Assembly: GCA_014534295.1 (NCBI GenBank)
Contig: JACVRU010000036.1
Location: 1 to 12,672 of the forward strand
Direction of reading: 5' to 3'
Source: Thermoleophilia bacterium
Lineage (GTDB): Bacteria; Actinomycetota; Thermoleophilia; Gaiellales; Gaiellaceae
DNA: 12,672 bases
A program made the translations under genes and the position numbers. Of the stretch, positions 7,166-11,941 are shown piece by piece. Under the pieces are notes generated by a model. That model was not told the DNA's origin. It ran no database searches and worked only from the letters and a program-made list of their open reading frames with translations. Every line of letters begins with the position of its first letter. Position 1 is the stretch's first letter.

Positions 7166-7183
7166 CGTTAACATGGTTAACGA
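7165..7183. promoter_or_regulatory. Candidate MarR operator centred on the marR start codon
   Basis: Arms TCGTTAAC (7165-7172) and GTTAACGA (7176-7183) are exact reverse complements, and the 3-base spacer is the ATG start itself. Size and symmetry suit a winged-helix MarR dimer. The site abuts the -10-like TAGACT, so bound repressor would block RNA polymerase. The palindrome is seen directly; its role is inferred. Confidence 0.65.
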
Positions 7184-7595
7184 CCTCGCGGAGGAGCTTC
7201 GCCCGGTCGTGATGAAGCTCTCCCGGGAGCTCCGCCGCGAGGTCCGCTCGCTGGGGGTCACCGGCGGCCAGGTCTCGCTCCTGTTCGCCGTCAAGCGAGC
7301 GCCGGGACTCGGCGTGCGGGAGCTCGCCGCCCAGGAGCGCATGTCGCCAGCGGGCATGTCCGGTCACGTCAGCCGCCTCGTCAAGCTCGGGCTGCTGCGC
7401 CGCGAGAGCGACCCCGCCGACGCCCGCCGCCACGGCCTCCACCTGACCGAGGAGGGGGCACGCATCCTTCGGCTCGTCAAGTCGCGCCGGACGGCCTGGC
7501 TCGCGGCCCGCCTCCAGGCGCTCCCAGAGGCCGACCGCGAGGCCGTCCGGCTGGCGGTCGCGCCCCTCGCGCGGCTGCTGGAGGCCGAGTCGTGA
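7173..7595 (+). CDS. MarR family transcriptional regulator
   Basis: This 140-residue DNA-binding protein most likely represses its own operon with the MFS exporter. An N-terminal dimerisation helix is followed by the winged helix-turn-helix: LGVRELAAQERMSPAGMSGHVSRLVKLGLL (47-75) is the helix-turn-helix, and RRESDPADARRHGLHLTEEGARIL (76-99) is the wing, with the family hallmark DxRRxxLxLT. A C-terminal helix closes the dimer interface. The operator candidate lies on its own start codon. The last four bases (GTGA) overlap the GTG start of the exporter gene, indicating a coupled operon. Such regulators commonly sense small lipophilic or aromatic compounds, with DNA released on binding; the ligand here is unknown. 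Confidence 0.93.
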   Translation: MVNDLAEELRPVVMKLSRELRREVRSLGVTGGQVSLLFAVKRAPGLGVRELAAQERMSPAGMSGHVSRLVKLGLLRRESDPADARRHGLHLTEEGARILRLVKSRRTAWLAARLQALPEADREAVRLAVAPLARLLEAES

Positions 7596-8908
7596 GCCGC
7601 ACCTTCGCGTCGCTCCGGAAGCACCGGAACTACCGCCTCTTCTTCGTGGGCCAACTCGTCTCGGTCAGCGGGACGTGGATGCAGATGATCGCCCTGGCGT
7701 GGTTCGTCGTCGACCTCACCCGGTCGCCGATCGCCGTCGGGATCCTCGCTTTCTGCCGCTTCATCCCGTTCACGCTGTTCGGGCTGGCCGCGGGCGTCCT
7801 CGCCGACCGCTTCGACAACCGGCGGCTCGTGATGACGACGCAGGCGGGGGCCATGGCCGTCTCGGTCGCGCTCGCGGTCCTGGCGCTGACCGGCGCGGCG
7901 GAGCTGTGGCACGTCTACCTCCTCGCCGCGCTCGGCGGGACGACGACCGTGTTCGACGCGCCCGGGCGCCACGCGCTCACCTTCCAGATGGTCGGGCGCG
8001 ACGAACTGCCCAACGCGGTGGCGCTGAACGCGACGCTCTTCAACGCGTCGCGGATCGTCGGGCCCGCGCTCGCGGGCGTGCTGATCGCCGCCGCAGGCGC
8101 CGGGGCGTGCTTCCTGCTGAACGCCGTCAGCTTCCTGGCCGTGCTCGCAGCGCTCGCGCTGATGCGGCCCGAGGAGCTCCACCCCGTCGAGCGCGCGGGG
8201 ACCCGCCCGACCATGCTTCGCGCCGCGCGCGAGGGCCTCGCCTACGCGCGGCGCACGCGGGTCGTCTGGGTGACGCTCGTGATCACGACGGTGCTGAGCA
8301 CGATCGGGTTCAACTTCAACGTGCTGGTGCCGGTGCTGGCCCGCGAGACGCTGGACGCGGGCCCGCAGGTGTTCGGCGGTCTCTCGGCCTCGTTCGGCGC
8401 CGGCGCGCTCGCCGGCGCCCTGCTCTCGGCCTGGATCGGCCGGGCGAGCTGGAAGGCCCTGCTCGCCGGCACCGCGGGCTTCGGGATCTCGGTGCTCGTC
8501 CTGGCGCCGATGACGACGGTGGCCGCGGCGGCTGGCCTCCTGTTCGCCGCGGGCGTGTGCTTCATCCTCTGGAACTCGAACACCCAGTCGATCCTCCAGC
8601 TGACCGCGCCAGACCACCTGCGCGGCCGCGTCCTCTCGCTGTTCCTGCTCGCCTTCGCCGGCCTCGCGCCGCTCGGCGGCCTCCTCGCCGGCTGGCTGGC
8701 CCACGTCGGCGGCACGCAGCTCGCCTTCTCCGCGGCCGGCGCGGCCGGGCTGGCGATGGCCGCGCTGGGCTGGTGGAAGAGCCCCTACGGGCCGATCACC
8801 CTTGCGACAGCCGGATCTGGGTCAGCTCCGGCGCAGCCGAGCCCGGGGCCGGCTGCTGGCTCGTCACAGGCCGCTCCCGCGCTGCGCCAGCGCCCAGTCG
8901 GCAGGTGA
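7592..8908 (+). CDS. MFS transporter, DHA3/EntS-like drug or siderophore exporter
   Basis: This 438-residue integral membrane protein has about 12 hydrophobic spans. Family marks are the N-terminal NYRLFFVGQLVSVSGTWMQ, the loop 2-3 motif A variant GVLADRFDNRRLV, and FDAPGRHALTFQMVGRDELPNAVALN with FNASRIVGPALAGVL, all typical of the MFS_3/enterobactin-exporter group of proton-driven efflux pumps. The GTG start overlaps the marR stop by 4 bp, so exporter synthesis should follow relief of MarR repression. The transported compound is not evident. Residues from about 402 to the end (GSGSAPAQPSPG...) are low-complexity and lie antisense to the PASTA domain of the convergent gene. This tail probably arose because no stop occurs in this frame over the conserved opposite coding sequence. 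Confidence 0.92.
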   Translation: MSRTFASLRKHRNYRLFFVGQLVSVSGTWMQMIALAWFVVDLTRSPIAVGILAFCRFIPFTLFGLAAGVLADRFDNRRLVMTTQAGAMAVSVALAVLALTGAAELWHVYLLAALGGTTTVFDAPGRHALTFQMVGRDELPNAVALNATLFNASRIVGPALAGVLIAAAGAGACFLLNAVSFLAVLAALALMRPEELHPVERAGTRPTMLRAAREGLAYARRTRVVWVTLVITTVLSTIGFNFNVLVPVLARETLDAGPQVFGGLSASFGAGALAGALLSAWIGRASWKALLAGTAGFGISVLVLAPMTTVAAAAGLLFAAGVCFILWNSNTQSILQLTAPDHLRGRVLSLFLLAFAGLAPLGGLLAGWLAHVGGTQLAFSAAGAAGLAMAALGWWKSPYGPITLATAGSGSAPAQPSPGPAAGSSQAAPALRQRPVGR

Positions 8909-9473
8909 AGCCGGCCCGCGCGCACTCCTCGAGCGCCTGAGCGGCATCGAGCCCGACGAGGTCGGGGACGTCGAGCTGCTCGCGCTCGCCCGAGCCGAGC
9001 GAGACGTCGAGGCGCACGGTCGAGCCGACGACGAGCCTCGTCCCGGGGCCCGGCTCCTGTGCCACAACCGTCGCGCGCTCCTCCTGCGCATCGACGGGGA
9101 AGGTCTCCGGCAGCAGGCCCGCGTCGACGAGGTCCTCGGCCGCGTCGTCGTGCTCGTCGCCCCGCACGTCCGGCATGGTCGCGGTCTCGTCCGGGCCGGT
9201 CTGCGTCTCGGCCGTCGTCGTCGTCTCCGTCGTGGTCGTCTCGGCGGTGGTCGTCGTCTCGGCCGTCGTCGTCGGCGCCGTGTCGGTCTGGGTCGGGACG
9301 GTGCCCGTCGTGCCCGCCGGCTCGGAGTCGTCCCCGTCGCGGAGGGCGAAGTACGCGACGATCCCGCCGACGATGAGCAGCAGCACGACGAGGAACACCC
9401 ACCAGTGCTCCTCGTACCAGGGCGGCGGCGGCTCCGCCGGGCCCCGGATCTCGGTCGTGCGCTCTTCCTCCAC
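8796..9473 (-). CDS. Membrane-anchored protein with two PASTA domains
   Basis: This is a 225-residue protein. A short charged/proline-rich cytoplasmic N-terminus (EEERTTEIRGPAEPPPPWYEEH) is followed by one span (about 24-42, WWVFLVVLLL...) and an extracytoplasmic Thr/Glu-rich linker of near-repeating TTTTAE units (61-92). Two PASTA modules follow: about 98-160, starting MPDVRGDEHDDAAEDL, and 168-223, starting VPDLVGLDAAQALEECARAGF, which contains two Cys (184 and 191). PASTA modules are associated with peptidoglycan or penicillin binding and occur on Ser/Thr kinases and PBPs; here neither enzyme domain is present, so it is a stand-alone cell-wall-binding or adaptor protein. I prefer the GTG at 9473 because a TATAGC element lies 6 nt upstream. 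A GTG at 9512 would add 13 residues but run into the divergent hydrolase gene. Confidence 0.85.
   Translation of the reverse strand: MEEERTTEIRGPAEPPPPWYEEHWWVFLVVLLLIVGGIVAYFALRDGDDSEPAGTTGTVPTQTDTAPTTTAETTTTAETTTTETTTTAETQTGPDETATMPDVRGDEHDDAAEDLVDAGLLPETFPVDAQEERATVVAQEPGPGTRLVVGSTVRLDVSLGSGEREQLDVPDLVGLDAAQALEECARAGFTCRLGAGAARERPVTSQQPAPGSAAPELTQIRLSQG
9198..9278 (-). repeat. Degenerate tandem repeat encoding the Thr/Glu linker
   Basis: Within the PASTA gene the coding strand shows imperfect copies of a roughly 15-18-base unit that translates as TTT(T)AE. The copies vary at synonymous positions, and the stretch is pure low-complexity linker between the membrane span and the first PASTA module. 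Such a run could expand or contract by slippage. Confidence 0.6.
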
Positions 9474-9479
9474 GCGGCC

Positions 9480-9489
9480 GCTATACCCT
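9480..9489. promoter_or_regulatory. Shared divergent -10 region (PASTA gene / dehalogenase-like gene)
   Basis: The 22-bp spacer (9474-9495) holds GCTATACCCT. Read rightward, TACCCT (9484-9489) ends 6 nt before the hydrolase GTG at 9496. Read leftward, TATAGC (9485-9480) ends 6 nt before the PASTA GTG at 9473. Both spacings suit leaderless transcription and the two hexamers overlap by two bases, so polymerases could not occupy both at once. Confidence 0.45.
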
Positions 9490-9495
9490 CGGCCG

Positions 9496-10383
9496 GTGAA
9501 GGCGTACCGCACGCCCGACGAGCGCTTCGACGGCCTCGCGGGCTGGGAGTTCGCGCCGAACTACCTGGAGCAGGACGGCCTGCGGCTGCACTACGTCGAC
9601 GAGGGGGCCGGCGACCCGGTACTGCTGCTCCACGGCGAGCCGACCTGGAGCTACCTCTACCGCCGCGTGATCCCGCGCCTCGCGGAGGCCGCACGCGTGC
9701 TCGCGCCGGACTACTTCGGCTTCGGGCGCTCCGACAAGCCCGTCGACCCCGGCTGGCACTCCTACGACGCGCACTCCCGGTCGATCGAGCGCTTCGCAGA
9801 GGAGCTCGAGCTCGAGCGACTCACGGTCGTCGTGCACGACTGGGGCGGGCCGATCGGGCTGCGGCTCGCCGTCGAGCACCCGGAGCGCGTCGAACGGCTC
9901 GTGATCCTGAACACCGGCGTCGGAGCCGGCCGGGCCCCGTCCGCGGAATGGCTGCGCTTCCGGGAGCTCGTCCGCCGCGTGGGCGCGGACTTCCGCGCGG
10001 GTCGCCTCGTGCGGATCTCCTGCGCTCGGCCGCTGCCGGACGAGGTCGAGGCGGCCTACGACGCGCCGTTCCCGGTCCCGGAGTCGAAGGCCGGCCCGCT
10101 CGCTTTCCCGGAGCTCGTTCCGACCGAGCCGGACCACCCCTCGGCGCCCGCGATGCTCGCCGTCCGGGAGCGGCTGACGCAGTGGGAGCGGCCCGCGCTC
10201 GTCCTCTTCTCCGACTCCGACCCGGTCTTCTCCCCGCGCGCGGCCGAGCGGCTCGCGGAGCTGATCCCCGGCGCGCTGCCGCCGGTGATCGTCGCGAACG
10301 CCGGCCACTTCCTCCAGGAGGACGCGGCGGAGGAAGTGGCCGAGCGGATCGCGCGCTTCCTAGGGTCGCCAGCTCGGGCTTGA
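9496..10383 (+). CDS. Haloalkane dehalogenase-like alpha/beta hydrolase (HLD-I-like)
   Basis: This 295-residue alpha/beta hydrolase resembles haloalkane dehalogenases, which use an Asp nucleophile to displace halide from haloalkanes in the cytoplasm. HGEPTWSYLYR (46-56) is the oxyanion-hole region. VVHDWGGPIG carries the nucleophile Asp115 (not Ser) followed by the halide-contacting Trp116. FSDSDPVFSP gives the likely acid Asp242, and NAGHFLQED the catalytic His271. APDYFGFGRSDKP (70-82) is also characteristic of the group. The cap domain spans about 145-225 (EWLRFRELV..., AAYDAPFP). The GTG at 9496 is favoured by the adjacent TACCCT and because upstream sequence encodes the divergent PASTA protein. 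The 3' end overlaps the convergent propeller gene by 24 bp. Asp-nucleophile relatives include epoxide hydrolases, but those show Tyr residues in the cap. Natural substrate unknown. Confidence 0.85.
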   Translation: MKAYRTPDERFDGLAGWEFAPNYLEQDGLRLHYVDEGAGDPVLLLHGEPTWSYLYRRVIPRLAEAARVLAPDYFGFGRSDKPVDPGWHSYDAHSRSIERFAEELELERLTVVVHDWGGPIGLRLAVEHPERVERLVILNTGVGAGRAPSAEWLRFRELVRRVGADFRAGRLVRISCARPLPDEVEAAYDAPFPVPESKAGPLAFPELVPTEPDHPSAPAMLAVRERLTQWERPALVLFSDSDPVFSPRAAERLAELIPGALPPVIVANAGHFLQEDAAEEVAERIARFLGSPARA

Positions 10384-11175
10384 CGCACTCCGCAGGAGCA
10401 GCCTGGCACCGGTGCCGTCGGCGCGGACAGCGTACGCGTCCACGCGGTCGAGCCGTCGCGACTCGAAGACGATCCAGGCGCCGTCGGCCGAATAGTGGGG
10501 CCACCAGTCGTCCCAGCCGCGGCGACCGGCGAGCCGGCGCTCGCCCGAGCCGTCGCGCCGCATCGTCCACACCTCGCCCTCGCCCGTGCGGTTGCTCGTG
10601 AAGACGAGCGTCCTGCCGTCGGGCGACCACGAGGGGAAACCGTCGTCGCCGAGCGTCTCCGCGTCGCCCTTCGTGTGCGTCAGCCGCTTGAGACCTGTCC
10701 CGTTCGGGCGGATCGAGTAGAGCTCCGGGTTCTCGGGCGTCCTGCCGCTGCTCGAGAAGACGATCGCGCGGCCGTCCGGCGACCACGCGGCCGAGTGGCT
10801 CTCCGCGAGAGCCGTGAGCCGTCGGACGCCGCTGCCGTCCGCGTTCATCACGTGGATCCGGCGGTCGCGGGAGAACACGATGCGTGCCCCGTCCGGCGAC
10901 CAGGCCGGCGACAGGTCCTCGCCGCCGTGCCGCGTGAGGCGCGCCACGCCGCTGCCGTCGGCCTTCATCACGTAGAGCTCGCCGTTGCCGTCCCGGTAGT
11001 AGACGTACGCGAGGCGGGCGCCGTCGGGCGACCAGGCGGGCGCGTACTCCTGCGCGTTGCTCCGGGTGAGATTGCGGCCGTCGACGGAGATGTCCCGGTC
11101 CCGCTCGTAGGCGAGCGTGCCGCCGGGGGCGGTCGCGGCGAGGGCCGCGGCGACGGTTGCGATCGCTGTGACCAT
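10360..11175 (-). CDS. TolB-like beta-propeller (PD40 repeat) protein, probably exported
   Basis: This 271-residue protein is built almost entirely of WD40-like PD40 repeats. Five clear copies of (A/S)WSPDGxxIVF followed by an xxIxVMxADGSGxxRLT segment begin near residues 47, 91, 130, 182 and 226. The C-terminus ends in SPSWRP, while the N-terminus supplies the missing remainder GGTLAYERD (18-26), so a six-bladed propeller closed by both termini is likely. A short hydrophobic N-terminus (MVTAIATVAAALAATA) suggests export. Start ATG 11175 has GAGGA 6 nt upstream, so I reject the longer open frame reaching 11571, which runs antisense to the HesB-like gene. Propellers of this kind bind proteins or, less often, carry enzymatic sites; no catalytic motif is evident here. 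Confidence 0.85.
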   Translation of the reverse strand: MVTAIATVAAALAATAPGGTLAYERDRDISVDGRNLTRSNAQEYAPAWSPDGARLAYVYYRDGNGELYVMKADGSGVARLTRHGGEDLSPAWSPDGARIVFSRDRRIHVMNADGSGVRRLTALAESHSAAWSPDGRAIVFSSSGRTPENPELYSIRPNGTGLKRLTHTKGDAETLGDDGFPSWSPDGRTLVFTSNRTGEGEVWTMRRDGSGERRLAGRRGWDDWWPHYSADGAWIVFESRRLDRVDAYAVRADGTGARLLLRSASSPSWRP

Positions 11176-11181
11176 GTCGTG

Positions 11182-11186
11182 TCCTC
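11182..11186 (-). promoter_or_regulatory. Shine-Dalgarno of the TolB-like gene
   Basis: GAGGA on the minus strand lies 6 nt before the ATG at 11175 and decides the start against the longer open frame upstream. Confidence 0.65.
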
Positions 11187-11209
11187 GGTTTCGGTTCCGC
11201 GTGAGGCGG

Positions 11210-11216
11210 AAGGTGA
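11210..11216 (+). promoter_or_regulatory. Shine-Dalgarno favouring GTG 11222 of the HesB/IscA-like gene
   Basis: AAGGTGA lies 5 nt before the GTG at 11222. In-frame GTGs at 11213 and 11219 overlap or sit too close to this site. Confidence 0.5.
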
Positions 11217-11221
11217 GCGTG

Positions 11222-11548
11222 GTGCTTCTCCTAACGCACGGCGCCGCCGCCGTCATCCGCTCCCTGGTCGAGCAGTCCGAGCTGCCGGAGCAGGGCGGGC
11301 TGCGGATCGCGGCCCAGCCGCTGGGCGAGCGGCAGGCCGCGCTCGAGCTGAGCGTCGCCGAGGAGCCCGACGCGCTCGACGAGGTCGTGGAGCAGGGCGG
11401 GGCCCACGTCTTCCTCGAGCCGGTGGTGGCGCAAGCGCTCGCCGACAAAGTGCTCGACGCCTCGCTCGAGGACGACGGCATCCGCTTCGAGATCCACGAG
11501 CAGTCCGCGGGCCCGAGCATGAACGGCCATGGACCCGCGTCCGCCTGA
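11222..11548 (+). CDS. HesB/IscA-like (Fe-S biogenesis superfamily) protein without cysteines
   Basis: This protein has 108 residues. The pattern LLLTHGAAAVIRSLVEQSELPEQGGLRI (2-29), ELSVAEEPDALDEVVEQGGAHVFLEPVVAQALADKVLDASLEDDGIRFEI matches the HesB/IscA-like fold: the N-terminal helix, GLRI strand, a DxVVEQGG loop and the final beta strand. Genuine IscA/SufA scaffolds carry a conserved Cys and a C-terminal Cys-x-Cys; here there is no Cys anywhere, so it is unlikely to hold an Fe-S cluster by that mechanism. I recall similar cysteine-less proteins in other actinobacteria but cannot check. The start is chosen from the ribosome binding site and because homologues begin M-hydrophobic-x-LT. It is divergent from the TolB-like gene (46-bp spacer) and overlaps the small membrane-protein gene downstream by 20 bp. 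Confidence 0.75.
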   Translation: MLLLTHGAAAVIRSLVEQSELPEQGGLRIAAQPLGERQAALELSVAEEPDALDEVVEQGGAHVFLEPVVAQALADKVLDASLEDDGIRFEIHEQSAGPSMNGHGPASA

Positions 11549-11660
11549 GGCCGGCGCCGCGCCGCGGGCACGGAAGCGGGCCGGGCTCGGCTGGGCGGCG
11601 CTGGTCGGCGGCATCGTCGCCGCGCTCCTGATCGTGCTCGTGATTTGGCTGCTCGTCTGA
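11529..11660 (+). CDS. Small single-span membrane protein (43 residues)
   Basis: This short ORF starts at ATG 11529 and overlaps the end of the HesB-like gene in another frame. It encodes a Pro/Ala/Arg-rich basic head (MDPRPPEAGAAPRARKRAG) followed by one long hydrophobic helix (LGWAALVGGIVAALLIVLVIWLLV) that runs to the C-terminus. The positive charges before the span predict a cytoplasmic N-terminus. It fills the space between the HesB-like and DUF2277 genes. No clear Shine-Dalgarno is visible, so coupling to the upstream gene would be needed. I do not recognise a family. The clean head-plus-span layout argues for a real gene, but 132 bases of open frame in such GC-rich DNA can also occur by chance. 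Confidence 0.5.
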   Translation: MDPRPPEAGAAPRARKRAGLGWAALVGGIVAALLIVLVIWLLV

Positions 11661-11662
11661 GC

Positions 11663-11668
11663 TACGCT
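11663..11668 (+). promoter_or_regulatory. -10-like element (TACGCT) before the DUF2277 gene
   Basis: TACGCT ends exactly 6 nt before the ATG at 11675, the same spacing as for the dehalogenase-like gene, and no Shine-Dalgarno is present. This suggests a leaderless transcript. Confidence 0.5.
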
Positions 11669-11674
11669 CGCGGC

Positions 11675-11941
11675 ATGTGCCGGAACATCCGAGTGCTCCA
11701 CAACTTCGATCCTCCCGCGACGCCCGAGGAGATCCACCACGCCGCGCTCCAGTACGTGCGCAAGGTGAGCGGCTCGACGAAGCCGTCGAAGGCGAACGAG
11801 GCCTCCTTCGAGCGGGCCGTCGACGCCGTCGCGGCGGCGACCGAGGAACTCCTGGGCTCGCTCGTCACCGCGGCGTCGCCGCGGAACCGCGAGGTCGAGG
11901 CCGAGAAGGCCCGCGCCCGCGCGGTCGCCAGGTTCGGCTAG
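11675..11941 (+). CDS. DUF2277 family protein
   Basis: This 88-residue protein shows the DUF2277 consensus strongly: MCRNIRVLHNFDPPATPEEIHHAALQYVRKVSG at the N-terminus, including the near-invariant MCRNI, PPAT and AALQYVRKVSG, then KPSKANEASFERAVDAVAAATEELLGSL. Length is typical. The function of the family is unknown to me; the conserved Cys2 and the small, largely helical make-up suggest a cytoplasmic binding protein. The start is certain because the conserved sequence begins at this Met. Its TAG stop shares the palindrome CTAG (11938-11941) with the TAG stop of the convergent korB. Confidence 0.92.
   Translation: MCRNIRVLHNFDPPATPEEIHHAALQYVRKVSGSTKPSKANEASFERAVDAVAAATEELLGSLVTAASPRNREVEAEKARARAVARFG

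Noticed and set aside
7364..8704. A 446-codon minus-strand frame opposite marR and the MFS gene
   Set aside because: Composition is typical of a shadow (EQERD-rich), and the plus strand encodes clear MarR and MFS proteins.
9474..9512. PASTA protein starting at GTG 9512
   Set aside because: It would overlap the start of the divergent dehalogenase-like gene. GTG 9473 has a promoter-like element at the same spacing as other genes here. Not strictly excluded.
9799..9820. Palindromic CTCGAG/GAGCTC run inside the dehalogenase-like gene
   Set aside because: It follows from alternating Glu/Leu codons (ELELE) in GC-rich coding sequence and is not placed at any regulatory position.
8802..10601. A 599-codon plus-strand frame across the PASTA and dehalogenase-like genes
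   Set aside because: Arg-rich with no domain pattern; both real genes in the region are in other frames.
11176..11571. Extension of the TolB-like frame upstream to a start at 11571
   Set aside because: It would lie antisense to the HesB-like gene, while ATG 11175 has a good Shine-Dalgarno and is followed by a hydrophobic signal-like stretch.
10495..11631. Plus-strand frame opposite the TolB-like gene
   Set aside because: It mirrors the repetitive propeller codons on the minus strand and has no family signature of its own.
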